DNA of 64,000 nt from Magicicada septendecula (Eukaryota > Arthropoda > Insecta > Hemiptera > Cicadidae). Below, piece after piece: positions 1-12,043 of this stretch (its first letter is position 1; each line of letters starts with the position of its first letter). A program made the position numbers and the translations under genes. A model generated the notes under the pieces. The model was given only the letters and a program-made list of their open reading frames with translations. It did not search any database and was not told where the DNA came from. The DNA is taken from NCBI GenBank assembly GCA_034769895.1, contig CM068373.1:18581967-18645966 (forward strand), read 5' to 3'.

Positions 1-3000
1 AGTAACATAATGAACCCAATATGAGTAGAGAAACAATTATACAATCTATATTATTTAAACAAACAATAGCCAGATTAACAAAACACAAGATGACCATCAA
101 AGTTACACAAAATACTCACTTAAACTTGATAAAGGAGAGGAAAATAGTTTGACAGTAGCAACTAGAATATTCAGTACCTCTATGAGAACATCTAACAAAC
201 ACTAAATACATAAATATATATGTAAACAATAATAAACAAACACACATGACCCATGAGACTAGTCAGAGCAAGCTTACTGAAATTTATGAATGTTGAACAC
301 AACAAAAAAGTGTTAACACACTATAGACAAACAATGTACAAGGTCTAGGTACACATTAACGGATTAAAACACATCCATTAAATACAAATAATGATAAATT
401 ATGTATATCAAAGTAACAGAATTATGACATGGTGTGTTAAAGCCATCTAATATAAATATATGAAGCACAATAAATGGAAACAAAGCTTCACTAAAGATGT
501 AAAAATGATTAAGTTACAACCTAAACACCTAAGAAATATATTAATATGAAAAAATGTATTAGAAATAATGAATACAAATGCAAGGACATGTAGGGTTTAT
601 ACGCCTGAAGAGCATTTGACAAAAAGTGTAAATATTTTAGTATTTAGAAATAATTATTAAGAGAAATGGACTCTTAAACAATTAAAATAAGCATTAGAAT
701 TAGGATATATCATAATAAAATGGAAAAGACTTAAATGTGATTGAGAACAACAAAAAGTGAATTATCGAAGAGTGATGTAGGTTAATTATGGACGGATTTA
801 TAGCTTGTGTGGACTCTAATTAATGAGCCAAGCATCCGCAAGATGATAATACCATTCACGTCTTAATCCAAAAAATAATAAGAAAGATATAAACAATTGA
901 AAGTTTTCCTTCAATTCCAAAAAGAATTGGAACGCGTCATAGCATACTCTTGAACCCAAAGACCGATGCTAAGAAATAAAATTTTTGACTTTATTAAGGC
1001 ATATGGGGTCGAGATTATCAAATTCTCAACCAATAGGAAGAGCTGATTTCAAGAGACGCCGACAGCAACTTTGAAGGAAAGCATTACTAGTTCTTTGACC
1101 ATCAGAGTATGTTCGTCGGGAGCAGATTTTCAAAAAAAATGTGCGCGCCCTCCAGTATAAACGAGCGAAGCTAACCTCACTAAAGGTACATAACCCCTTA
1201 CGTGTGAAGTGTAACAACAATCCATCCATCGCCAGTGTATAATAAAGGCGATGGTGAGTGGGAAATCAAGGGAGTACTTATTATTAACAATATTTTAATA
1301 AAAACTAATGTTTACCAACAAAAGTTTTCACGTTGGTACTACTTTAGTCAAGTACAGTCGTACCTGGCTAAACTAATTTATGAATGTTACTTAACCAGTA
1401 TTTGAATAAAAGTTCTCGATCTTATTAATTTAAATAAGATATTATTAATTTTTAGAAGAAAATGACAGATGAACATAACATTATAATGAATATCGATGTA
1501 AACAATATCGAATATAGATGCTAACTTGATTACTATTAGTACGAAATCAGATCATTTATCAAATAATAACAGAGAACAATCATTACAGTTAATGAACAAC
1601 ATACTTACCAATAATAAATATTATGTATAGTTTTAAGATTTTAATGCCATCAATTGAATATTTTATTAACTCACTTTGAGCAAAAGGCAATCTAACCTAT
1701 ATGGTACGAGAGTTGAATAATCATACTGAGTCATGTTTTAACTTTATAATCACTTGAATATACTCAGTTAATAAGAATTTATGAATTAATTATAATATAT
1801 TTCATTATTAATACTTATCCAAGTAATATTATTCTGACACTCAGTATTTGTAATCGTGTCTTACATCTCACTACCTAGCTGGTAATTTGACACCAGTTGT
1901 ACCATAATACGATAATTTCCAATATCCTAATTAAACTTGTTTTCTTGAATTTTAAATACTCTCTATTATGTATTATTATTATATTTCAGCATTTTTGTAC
2001 CCTGTATCATGTTAACTAAAAGAACACACGAATTTTGGTAATTGTAAACCAAACTAACCAAACTAGGTTAACAGTTATACGAGATACGATAATCAGTGTT
2101 ACCAGCCCTGAGCTGCAAGATTCTCAATACCTATTTCAATTGTTTTTTGATGATTATTAATTGTTTAAAAGGATACTAATTTCGAATTAACTTATTGTTA
2201 ATAAAATAATAATTTTCTTACCTTTGAATCAGTTTCTTTATTTCAAAGTAGGCAAAAGAAAAAAATTATTCACAGAGCAATTATTTTCAAAGTGGCAGTA
2301 CGACAAAAGAGCGGCCAATATTTGAATTTTAAAGCAGTATCAAATATACCGAATCAGCTTATTTACTGCACGTACACAATTATACCTGTGACATATTATA
2401 AACTGTGTTGTGACATTTCAGTGTATTACAGGGCCTATTTTGGAAGACTGGCGACGATCGTCATTGGTAAGTGAAACGGTAAATCTACCTGTGCTTCAAG
2501 AGAATTTTAACATTCCTTTTTAAACAAACATTTTGAACTTTATTTTTGAACAAGCTTAATAATAACAATTAAACAACAGTTCTCTAAATCAACAAAAAAG
2601 TTATAGACGCCCATTGCGGGGCTTGAAATAATTAAACAACTTCTAATCAGTCTCAACACTATTTGAATAGTAATAGAGTGGCGGCCCATCGCGGGGCTTG
2701 AAGAAATTGAACACACGTCTAATCAGTCTCACCATTGAAATAAGTATTATTACAAAATGGAAAAAAAATACCGGAACGATCGCGTTCCGTTTTAGGCAGG
2801 TTTTACTGTAGTATAGTAGTTATATGTTGGTAGTAGTAGCAGTAGTTATGTATATATGTTCATCAGCTTTTGCAAGCATTTCTGAATTGTTTTTATTTTT
2901 GACAAATTTTTAATTAATTTCGAAGAGTCCTCCTTAAAAAATCACTGTAGCCTCCATAATAGTTCTGTGTGTACTAAATGAATAGAAATCTGATGTTCTT

Positions 3001-3172
3001 AATTTTATGTGTTGACATAATTTCACTACTTGATAAAAATTTTATTTACATAATGAGATTTCTTCAGTGAAGAACATATAAACTGAATTTGTTAAGTTGA
3101 CTGTCAAAAAGTGTCTAAAATGAATTAGTGACTTTATATCAATTTGGAATAAAACTAGTAAATATGTTGTAA
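1..3172. other. AT-rich non-coding DNA, no gene recognised
   Basis: No reading frame longer than about 70 codons and no recognisable protein motif on either strand. A GC-richer patch at about 1,000-1,260 stands out from its surroundings and could be a non-coding exon or an old repeat, but nothing identifies it. A small near-palindrome with arms CGGAACG and CGTTCCG lies near 2,775. The only clear repeat is the two-copy unit at 2,609-2,731. Confidence 0.6.
2609..2731. repeat. Two-copy imperfect direct repeat
   Basis: Two copies of a ~47-bp segment at 2609-2655 and 2684-2731, each running from GCCCAT(T/C)GCGGGGCTTGAA to CTAATCAGTCTCA. The offset is about 75 bp. The copies differ by several substitutions, so the duplication is not recent. 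Function unknown. Confidence 0.75.
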
Positions 3173-3256
3173 TACGAGGGCTATTTTTTTTTCAACCTCC
3201 GGTGAGTTGGCAAACCTGGTTCTGTTGTCATAGCAACAGTCTGAGTGTTGTTTAAT

Positions 3257-4216
3257 AGTTGTCTTGATTGGTCATCATCTTCTTTCACAGCACTACACTT
3301 TATCTAAAAATGAAACTTTTACTTTTTTTGTGAACTTCCTGTTTTTTCTTCTCGTCGAACACGTTTCGGCGTCGTATTCGCCTTCTTCAGCTTAGAGACA
3401 GACTGCCAGTATTTAGTAACGGTTGTTGTATGGAAGGTGTAGTGGGGGTGGTGCGTGGAGGAAGGGGATTGGCGCGGGGATTCAAATTAATGTTTGTTTT
3501 TTGTATAATTGTGTCAAAAAGTGTATGTGATTTATATTGTAATTGGTCGTTAAGTATGTTGTTTGGCTGTGTTGTGTGGTGTTTGTATATTTCGTATTGT
3601 TCAGCTGTGTTGAGTTTTCAACCTTTGGGTAAGTAATGTAAAATTTCAAGATTAGTGTCTATGTTAGTGTAACTGTGGTTTGTGTGTGTATGTGTGTGGC
3701 AAACGCGAAGTGTATATTGTTGTTGGTTAAAGCTTTTAAGTGTTCAGAGTAATGGGATGATAAAGATCTTCCCGTCTGGCCTATGTAGAAACTATTGCAG
3801 TTATTACAATTTAATTTGTAAACACCTGTTTTGTTATATTTGTCTATGTCTGTGTTTGTATTATTGATGTGTTTTTTTTATGGTATTGGTTGTTCAGTAT
3901 GCTATTTTGTATTTGTGTTTTCTGAATGTGTTGGCGATTTTGTGTGTGTAGGAGTTGTGGTATGTGAGTGTGATGTATTTATTGTGCTGTGTGTTGATGG
4001 TATTTTGTGTTTTGTTGTTTTTGTTTTTGATGCGTTTGTGTAGTGTGTTTATTAAATTAGGGCTGTAACCGTTTTTGATTGCTATGTATTTTATTGTGTT
4101 GAGTTCGTCGGTGTAATCTTGTTTATTTAAGGGTATTTTAGTTAGTCTATGGAGCATATGGTTGAAGGCCACATGTTTATGTTTATGTTGTGTTGGGTGG
4201 TTTGATGTGTTGTGTA
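3257..4216 (-). mobile_element. Penelope-like element (PLE), 3' fragment
   Basis: This fragment lies inside the mariner. On the minus strand it holds the end of a reverse transcriptase, a GIY-YIG endonuclease and a 3' tail ending AAGACAACT. The same tail, preceded by GTGTAGTGC(T/A)GTGAAAG, ends the second PLE copy at 50,379-50,959; that shared tail defines the boundary at 3257. The 5' side is truncated at about 4216, where mariner sequence resumes. Confidence 0.8.
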
Positions 4217-4231
4217 TAACCATAATGAAGG
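3430..4231 (-). pseudogene. PLE reverse transcriptase C-terminus plus GIY-YIG endonuclease, 5'-truncated
   Basis: From about 4210 downwards the minus strand reads HNTSNHPTQHKHKH, AFNHMLHRLTKIPLN, DELNTIKYIAIKNGYSPNLI and KIANTFRKHKYKIAY. This is the thumb/C-terminal region typical of Penelope-like reverse transcriptases. In another frame near 3,770-3,850 it reads GVYKLNCNNCNSFYIGQTGRS. That is a GIY-YIG nuclease core: GVY, a CxxC pair, then YIGQTGRS. The nuclease would nick target DNA for integration. The tail toward 3,430 corresponds to the EQYEIYKHHTTQPNNILNDQL segment of the second copy. The frames are broken between the two domains and most of the RT is missing, so this is a dead copy. 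Confidence 0.8.
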
Positions 4232-4440
4232 AGGAGGACAAGGAAGAAAGTCCGTGGCTACTGATGATGTTGAAAGGGTAGACAGGATGGTTCGAGAGCG
4301 CCGTCGTTTCACAATTAGTGAACTTTCTGCTGATTTTCCTGAAATTTATAGGTCTGCTCTTTTATGTTATTCTTACTCAGAAGCTTGGGTATAGGAAACT
4401 CTGTGCTCGGTGAGTCCCCAAACAACGCATGACCTCATGG
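4222..4440 (+). pseudogene. mariner transposase fragment, inverted relative to its N-terminus
   Basis: The plus strand reads NEGGGQGRKSVATDD, then RMVRERRRFTISELSADFPE, then after a one-base shift near 4,360 it continues as a LGYRKLCAR-type stretch and VPKQ. In an intact mariner these residues directly follow the GGQGRKS that ends the minus-strand fragment at 4439. The overlap of about eight residues shared by both pieces marks the inversion breakpoint. The tryptophan codon of the usual ARWVPK motif reads TGA here. Confidence 0.8.
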
Positions 4441-4654
4441 ACTTTCTTCCTTGCCCTCCTTCATTACGAACATCAATTCGCCCTTCTTTAAATTTTCGAC
4501 ACCATTCCCAAACTGAACCATCACTCATCACATTTTCTCCATACACATTACACAACCTTCGATGAATTTTTGCAGCGCTATGACCTTCAGCTTGAGGAAA
4601 TCTAATAACAGACCGAATCTCGCACTTGGAGGCAATTTCAATTGTAGTTGCCAT
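4439..4654 (-). pseudogene. mariner transposase N-terminal fragment
   Basis: About 72 residues starting MATTIEIASKCEIRSVIRF and containing HRRLCNVYGENVMSDGSVW and EWCRKF, then NEGGQGRKS. This is the N-terminal helix-turn-helix (HTH_48-like) DNA-binding half of a mariner transposase, which binds the terminal inverted repeats. The start is the methionine of MATT, not the upstream in-frame methionine, because family members begin there. After GRKS the reading runs into the inverted segment, and similarity stops. The DDD catalytic domain is absent, so this cannot encode an active enzyme. The family assignment rests on recognised motifs, not on a search. Confidence 0.85.
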
Positions 4655-4815
4655 AATTAAACTGTCATAACCACAGTAATAGACAAAATAACTATAAAAC
4701 CAGTGGTTATAGGTTAGAAAAAAACTCAAAAACATTAATCAACAATCAGATTGTTACTATGACAACAGAACCAGGTTTGCCAACTAACCGGAGGTTGAAA
4801 AAAAGATAGCCCTCG

Positions 4816-5211
4816 CAGATAAAAGGGTGACAAGTGATAAAATTGTATGATAATAACCATAGTTACTTTTTTAATTTTTAGTTGCTTGTGCCCTGTTTGT
4901 TTTTTAAGTAATAACATATTACTTATTTGACCTCATATTCCAACCTTTTTCTTTTTTTTACTTTTTATTAGTTAGGCATCCCCTATTTCCTCTTCCCCAG
5001 TGTTGACCAACAATCAAAGTCAGTACCAACACCAGCTAATACTTTGGTGTTGATCAAGTAAAGATCTTGTATTGGTATATCAAACTTATATTGGTATTGG
5101 TTAAATATATTATTATATTTTTATTGATGTGCCTGTAGTAGTTTTGTTTCTGTTGGTCAAAAGTGGATTTAAAGCTGTGCATGTGTAAATTCATCCACTA
5201 GTATATAGGAT
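4816..5211. other. AT-rich interval, nothing recognised
   Basis: Unique non-coding sequence between the mariner relic and the piggyBac-like MITE. I see no motif, repeat or credible coding frame. Confidence 0.6.
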
Positions 5212-5903
5212 TTAACACTTTGGGTGCCGGATGTTTCACCACAAAATTTCTATAGAGTGCCGACTGCTGATGCAAAATATTTCTATAGCTTCTATAGAGT
5301 GCCAGCCATTTTTAATGTTTTAAAAAAAATTCTTGTGAAACTCTAACATAACCTAGAAAAATGGTACTTACCTTGTTTTAAACGTTGAACCTTCCACTTC
5401 ATAAATAAATATAAAATTTTATTGTTTTACACAAATACTTTCAACAAAATTTTACTTTTTTATACACAATTTTTATTTTAAAAAAATCAAAACTGTTATA
5501 GCACACTAAAATATTATAAAATAAGTTTAAATTACCTAGAAGTAGTACATTGTCGAAACACAAAACATAAGAAAATGTATCGCTAATATTAGTTTTTTTT
5601 TTTTTAAGCTTGGGTCTTTACACATAGCAATTGGAAATTTCTTTGTAATTTCAGTTTGGTTCAGTTGAGCTACCATCTGCTGGCGATTTCAAGAACTAAG
5701 AACGCTAAAAAAAAACACTGCGTGGCAGCTAAAACGATCTCATTAGAAATGATCCCGTATTTAAAGAGCATAAAACTATGTCACGTGAAATGATGTGATG
5801 TCCATTCTATAGAAGTTTTGTCACCACGTCAAATGACGTGATCGGCACGCTATGAAAGTTTCGTCACCACATCATTTCACGTGATCGGCACCCTAAGTGT
5901 TAA
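5212..5903. mobile_element. piggyBac-like MITE
   Basis: Flanked by TTAA at 5212-5215 and 5900-5903, the target duplication of piggyBac transposons. Terminal inverted repeats begin CACTTTGGGTGCCGG on the left and CACTTAGGGTGCCGA on the right (reverse complement). Subterminal copies of the GTGCCG motif occur on both sides: CTATAGAGTGCCGAC on the left, and two GTCACCAC...CGTGATCGGCAC units on the right. The 684-bp interior has no coding frame, so it would have depended on a transposase made elsewhere. Confidence 0.85.
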
Positions 5904-6932
5904 AGTGAATGGGTGATATCAAGCACAATTAGGTAATACTCATTTTTACAATAATGATAATTTTCAGTACCCAACTTGACAATATTGTTAGTTATATCCC
6001 AATTGAGTGAAAATAAGACAGATTTAGAGTAGAAAAATTCTAGCTGAAACGGATTCTAGAATTCTAGCTAACAAAAATAATGAATTGGGTGTCTTGCAGA
6101 GATTTTGCAGATCTATGACTTGGTGTATTGTAGTCGTGATGCTAACACACAGCAATTCTACAATTTTTTCAGTTATAAACTTGTGTGTCAAATGTTAATC
6201 TTTGATATTCAAAAGGGTGATTGTTGAAATTTGGTATTAATGTAATGTTGCTTCTTGGGGAGGAATATTGTTTTTATGTGACTGGTGATAGTTTTTTATA
6301 TAAACAAGACAGCTGATAACATTAAACCAGGAAAAAACAAAACAATCCTATTCTTTGTTACAATCTTTATTAATCAAATGGAAGCAGATTTTGTAAATTC
6401 AATACAAAATTTAATACTTTAACTAACCAGACATGAAATAAGACATGACAGATACATTTATCATATATAGTGTTTTGTTTAAACTGAAGTGTGTGTAACC
6501 CATTGGAGTCATAATGTGAGTCATTGTTCTATGGTCAGCAAATTAATATTGTTACTACGCACATATTGACCACTCTTTATAATAGTGATGTAGTTACTTC
6601 AATTCCAGTATTTGACAGAGTGTTTTGAGGTCATTTGTTAAATCTTGACTATTCAGCAGCCATTTTTTTTACAGTATATGTAATGACTGTATGATACAAA
6701 TTTCATTAAAACATAATAACATTCATTTATGTATATTATTCTCCAGCAGCTGATGATAGCATGAAGAGTTGATTTTTCTGTAGTAATTGAATTCAATAGA
6801 TCTTGTCATTGAAATTCATACATCCTACTTTGACCTGTAGTGAGTGTGGCTTAATTATCTAACTAAATAGAAATCTGTTTTAACTTATTTTATTCTTGGA
6901 TTTTGTTGTCCATGACGTGCCCACTAATTGAC
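5904..6932. other. AT-rich interval, nothing recognised
   Basis: Non-coding DNA with no identifiable repeat ends, RNA gene or protein motif. Confidence 0.6.
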
Positions 6933-6933
6933 T

Positions 6934-7046
6934 AAATATAATTAAATCACTACCGACTCAGAAAACAAAGTTTTTTATTGGTAAAACTTTAACGTTTTTA
7001 CCCATAAAGACTTGTGTTCCGAGTTGGTAGTGATTTAATTATATTT
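6934..7046. repeat. 113-bp foldback element (near-complete palindrome)
   Basis: The left arm begins AAATATAATTAAATCACTAC and the right arm is its reverse complement, with the palindrome continuing inward to GGTAAAA/TTTTACC around the centre. Almost the whole length can fold into one hairpin with a few mismatches. It looks like a small MITE without its transposase, and its transcript would resemble a small-RNA precursor. No target duplication is certain. Confidence 0.75.
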
Positions 7047-8955
7047 ACTTATTTTATTGTCATAGATGAAGCATGTGATTTATGTATTTAAATGTGTTTC
7101 ATTCATAATTATTTTTGTCTGATTATATAAAAGTTAACAACATTGTTTTTCGGTTTTTAACACATGTCTCTCTCAACGGCTTTTAACATTATTTCTCTAG
7201 AAACCAAACGTTTTGTTCATACTACAACGGTGCATCCTGGTGTTTTTATCTGTTTTGCCTAAAACAACGTTTGCCCAGTTTCCTCAGGTTTGAAGTTATT
7301 GAAAGTTAAACATATTGTTATAACTGTCTCCTTGATCATCGTATGGTACAGTTGAAAACAAAATACAAGACACCAGTGAGTCACTAATAACCAGTTTTAA
7401 TTATCACAATTAATTTGTAATCAACAAGATAGTCTCTTACAACAGTTCAAGTAAAATTTGTCCACCTGCAATAATAATGTCGACTATAAAGAATTCCACA
7501 CTAATTAATGCACACTAATTCCGCACAGGTTGCGTCTACCTGAGACAGGTATTAGGTATTGTTCAGCAGATATCTGCCACTATTGTTTTCCTATGCTCTG
7601 TTGCATTTTGACAGCCTGAAGAAGATCCCCGAGGAGGGAATTGAAACGTTGCCAACAAGATGTTGATTCACAGCAACTGACCGTGACCTTACAGCCCGGT
7701 TTTTAGAAATAATTTTGAATGTATTGACACTGGTCATGCAAGCTTTAGACAAGAGTTATAAATTGTTTTGTAAAGCCACCTCTTTTTCTGTTATGATGAC
7801 TAAATCATTTGTAAATTCACATTGTCAAAGTTTTAACAGCTTGCTTGCTGTAGTATCCCACATATAATTTCTTAAGTTCAGATGTATTGTTTATTTCAAT
7901 CTCTTTCATGAAAATAATAACCTAAGTTTCTTCAGAACATATATGCTTTCCTTTTTTAAAGATTATGTGGCATCTACTCCACTTTACTTGTAAAGGAGTA
8001 AAATAATGTTTCTGATATCACTTCAACTTCTGAGGAACACTGCACTACAATTTACTTTTGCTAAAGCAGCCATGATTCATCACTTATTTCAGTTAATTGT
8101 GTATAGTAGTTTCTAAATGTATGGTTATGTGGGAAAAGGTAGGGACATCGTTTTTCAACAATGAATATAGCATAAAAGGAAGTAAAATGCACCTTTCATG
8201 TCTGTGGGTGACAGGTATTTATAAAATTAAATTTGCATGTGAGCTGTTTTGATCTAGGTGGGTGTAATTGTGTTAATTGGCCTGGGCATTGTGTTGTAAA
8301 CAACTTGTGTTTACACAAGGAAACAAAGGTATGATGTTATATGTCTGGCAGTCTTGGTACTGTAGAGATGTTTGCTCTTATAAATAAATGAGACAAACTT
8401 ATTATTAATATTGGTACGAAGTCTACAGAATCTCCCACCTTCATATGGACAATAAATATTTTTTAATGTTTGTGTTTTGACTATACTTTTTTAGTGTATT
8501 CAGGTAACTGGAAAATAAAATAGCATTTACATTATAGTTTGGAAATTTAAAGTTTACAATTATTGTAAACTTTATGGTAAACTTTAAATTATAAATTAAA
8601 AATAGTATATCTGTATGGAAGGCAATTAAACTTTTCCCAAGTTTAAAGTTCTCTTTTTTTTGTAGTGGTGATCTTTAGCAATAAGGGATTGCATTTGGGC
8701 AAGGGCAGTATAGACATAACAATAGATTTTGAACAGTGGGTTAGAGGTGTGCAGTAGAGAAACGCCTCGTTTCACACATGCGCAATAGTCTTGTACAGTA
8801 GTGTGAACATTGGTTGCAACAAGGCTGGTAAGAATATTAGAAGCGTGCCGCTGTCATGAAGCAACAGTATGTGAGAGAGGAAGATAGTGTGTGAGTGATA
8901 CAGTGGACTGTTATCTCTTTGTCCCCCCTCTCTCTGCTCTATACACCTAACACTA
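7047..8955. other. Non-coding interval with a PLE/SINE-tail-like patch
   Basis: No gene. Near 7,500-7,740 there is a GC-richer patch containing CTGAAGAAGATCCCC...GGAATTGAAACG at 7616-7648. This resembles the CTGAAGA...GAAAC segment in the tails of the two PLE copies in this window, but with unrelated bases between. An AT-rich near-palindrome (AATTTAAAGTTTAC and its complement) lies near 8,545-8,595. The rest shows nothing recognisable. Confidence 0.5.
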
Positions 8956-8957
8956 TA

Positions 8958-9349
8958 CACTAAAGACACGTTTATCCGAAAATCCAGTTTATCCTAAACA
9001 ATTTTTAGTAAATTTTAAAAATACATGCACGTTTTCCTGTCACTATAATCTATATTTAATAGCATAGACAAGCGATTCCTCGTAATATACAGCAGAAAGC
9101 TTAGGCAAAAAACTATTGATTGATTACTGTATGAACAAGCAATAAGACTGTTCCAGTACTCTAGACACTATAATTTACAGCGGGGTGCCATTTTATAGTT
9201 TATTGTGTCGTATTCACTGTAAGTAACTTTTAAATTATTATTATTAAATAAAGTTACTGTACTACATATGTATTATTATTTAAATAGAAGTTTCGGTTTA
9301 TCCGAAACAGGCGCGGTCCCATCAAATTCGGATAAACGAGTTTTTAGTG
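8958..9349. mobile_element. pogo/Tigger-like MITE
   Basis: Terminal inverted repeats CACTAAAGACACGTTTATCC (left) and CACTAAAAACTCGTTTATCC (right, reverse complement), both followed by GAA, lie inside a TA duplication (8956-8957 and 9350-9351). Second inner copies of the TTTATCCGAAA motif occur near 9,297. Length is 392 bp with no coding frame. The TA target and the TCGTTTATCCGAA-type end fit the pogo/Tigger branch of Tc1/mariner. Confidence 0.8.
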
Positions 9350-9351
9350 TA

Positions 9352-10249
9352 CTTGTAAGTGGGTGTAAGTCTTTACTTAGCTCAGTGCATTGCACCACTC
9401 ACAAACGGCTGTTAGGTTTCTAACTTATGTAGCTTCTTAAAAATAAATAATCTTTACTTACACAACATTTCAATTACTAATATTTTTGTAACATGAAATT
9501 GAAATTTGTTTTTCTTCGTTTAAACTGGGAAGCACAGTTGTTGTTGTGACAGATGTAATGTACAGGACAGAAAGTGGTAAACAAAAAGGAGAAAACATGG
9601 TGTAATAGAACATTCATGCATGTTTTGGAAAAGTAGACTACTCTATGTGGGTCTTGGTAATGCATAGAGATTGACTGTACCTACCTACCCCTACAAGATC
9701 TTGAACATTGTTACTTAATAACTACTAAAATAAATATTTTCTGGAGAAAGATTATTTTTACCTAGGCGTGTGTAAAATTGTACTGGAAAATATGCTATTG
9801 CCAAAATAAACCATAGGTTTTGGAAGTTTTTATAATTTATACAATTAATTTAAATTTTAGGGCACTTTGGGTTGGCAGTAGCAACCATTGGAAAAAAGAA
9901 CATGAGAGTGACATATTAGAAATGTTTTTCTATCAGATAAAGAGTGTAATAGAAAAATGAATGTAAATTTAAATTAATCGGAGTAGTTAATATCATCAGT
10001 GTCTGTAGAGCTATTTGTATACTAATGACAGTCGCCAAGGTAAAATTCAACTCAACACTATAAACACTGAAAAAGTTACTTGAAGGTTTTCAAAAAACTT
10101 TCAGAAACAAGTTCTATAGTTTATATACAAATCCATCTCTCCAATGTTTCATCCATTGGCGATTGTATTCTCAAAAATATTTTCTGGTATGGTACTCAGA
10201 TCCTGTAGTGGTTATTTTTTCATCTCATTTTATCTGCAGAAATAGATTT
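9352..10249. other. AT-rich interval, nothing recognised
   Basis: Non-coding sequence between the Tigger-like MITE and the second mariner relic. Confidence 0.55.
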
Positions 10250-10412
10250 GACAGTAGACATTTTGTTGAAATACAAAAAAGAAATCTGTAGGAGCCATGT
10301 TGGGTGAATAGGGGCTGCGGAATTATGGTTGTTTCATGATTCGTCATGAATTTGAATAAAGAGAGATGATGTGCAGAATGAGTATTATTGTGTCTCCACA
10401 GTAATACTCCAT
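10250..10412 (-). pseudogene. mariner transposase relic (catalytic-domain piece)
   Basis: The minus strand reads HNNTHSAHHLSLFKFMTNHE followed by TTIIPQP; after a frame change it reads SPYSPNMAPTDFFF. This matches the region of mariner transposases that carries the second and third acidic residues (usual form HHDNAPAHTS...REF.....PQPPYSPDMAPCDFFLF). Here the HDN aspartate has become asparagine, while the final D of PTDFF remains. At least one frameshift separates the two parts. No inverted-repeat ends were found. Confidence 0.7.
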
Positions 10413-12039
10413 TTTTATCTCTGATATTTTAATTGATTTAATTGGGTAAAACTTTCAGATACATACATATTATCACTAGGGGATGGTAAGGACCTCGGAG
10501 CAAAAAAATCATATTTTATGTAAGATTTTTATAGGTTTTTCACAGGAAATCTTAAAACATATTCTGATAAATGTTTTAAATCTCTTTTGTGGCATTTTTA
10601 AGCTTTATCTGTAAGTCGGGGTCTGTTGTAAATCAGACTGTCAGAGATTAAAGCTATATTAAGTAGGCAGACTTCTACTTAGACTCTTAAGAGACAATAT
10701 TTGTTACATTATCATAATTTTCTTGGCTGTTAATCTGTGATCTAGGTTGTTCATGTTTATCACCAGGCGTTTTGTCTGTACAGATGACAGATACTTCAGT
10801 GGCACAGGAACACTGTGATCACCCGCAAACAAATATGAACAGTCGTACGGAAACACAGATTACAACCGCCTGCAATCAAAGCCTGTTATGACCTTTTCAA
10901 GCACTTATATTTATACTTTATTTTAAGGTGCTGGTTGGTCACTTTTTGACCAATCACGTATCTCTTCTTTTTTTTTATTGATTCGCTTATTTCACCATGC
11001 TTCAATGCTGGTATACAGTATTTATTGGGTGCTGAAGACTCCTCTTTTTCATTCATGCTGCCGTGCTTATATATTTCAACTGCCTTCCTCTATAACCGAG
11101 CAACTTACCATCAAGTCGAGGACAGAACCAGGGTCTCTCCAAATAAAATTGCATGCTCGTCATTAGGAAGCGCATCTTCTACTGTAGCAGACTTCTGTTT
11201 TTGGCCTGGTCAACAGTATCACTTGTGTTCACCTAAGCAGGTGGTGATACTGGGATTCATGTGCTGATGTATACTTTTCCGCACCCTGTCTCTTCCCTTT
11301 TTAATTTTTATTTTATTTTCTATCTGAATATGTAGTAGATATTTGTCATCACCCAGTTTCTTCAGCAACTTGTAGTTTTGCACAGATTTTCTAAGTGCTA
11401 TGGGGATTTTCACCTTTGACGCATTGCTCCACTTTAATACTTAACATTATTTCAACAAAGCTCGGATTCTGTTTCACTTTGAAAAAATGCTACTGCATGT
11501 ACTTAAAAATTTAATAGTAGATGGATAGAATATTAGTTCAATGCTAATACCCATGCTGCTTGCTATTGTCAATTTAGATGGGATCGACAAAATAAATCAG
11601 GTTATTTTATAGTCAGTTTGGTTAAAAATAATTGTATACCCATATTAGCTAGTTATACAGCTCTATTTTAAAGCACACACAAACACGACAAGATAACAGA
11701 ATCAGTAAAAATGTATAGTATAACAATCTCATTTCCTCAAAAAAGAGGAGTTATGAAGGTGATACAATTTCCCATGTCTTTCAGTTTAACTTTGGAGGAA
11801 ATGTTTAAACAGTTTCAATGGCAGAATAAAGGAGTCAATGTAAAGAAAGTTTAATAATGGTTTGCTGATATATAGTCCTGTTTTTATATGGCAAGGCATA
11901 TTTAAAAAGTATGATAATAGAGCTGCAGGAAAATCAAGTGTAGTAGGCTTAAAAATAAATTTAATTGATACAGTCATATACCCCAAATCTCCAAACATCG
12001 TAATAGGCAAACACCAGACTAGAACAGGTTAGTATGTTT
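10413..12039. other. Unique flank of the LTR nest, no gene recognised
   Basis: AT-rich sequence with a somewhat GC-richer patch at about 10,960-11,420. That patch opens short overlapping frames on both strands, but none shows a known motif and none exceeds 80 codons. It ends with AGCC (12040-12043), the target duplication of element A. Confidence 0.5.
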
Positions 12040-12043
12040 AGCC

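Larger units (their letters stand above)
3175..4815 (-). mobile_element. mariner-type DNA transposon relic with internal inversion and a PLE insertion
   Basis: The ends are long inverted repeats: the left begins CGAGGGCTAT and runs through AACCTCCGGTGAGTTGGCAA, and the right is its reverse complement with few changes. A TA precedes the left end, as expected for mariner; the right-hand base pair has changed to CA. Transposase pieces lie at 4439-4654 (minus strand, N-terminus) and 4222-4440 (plus strand, the part that normally follows), so the middle of the element has been inverted. A Penelope-like fragment of about 960 bp occupies 3257-4216. No catalytic region remains. Confidence 0.85.

Noticed and set aside
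1160-1195. TAACCTCACTAAAGG resembling a phage T3 promoter
   Set aside because: Imperfect match in eukaryotic repeat DNA with no vector sequence around it; coincidence.
3831-4043. Plus-strand hydrophobic 70-codon frame
   Set aside because: Antisense shadow of the PLE endonuclease/RT fragment on the minus strand.
10960-11420. Possible host exon on either strand
   Set aside because: Short overlapping frames without motif, splice pattern or recognisable similarity.
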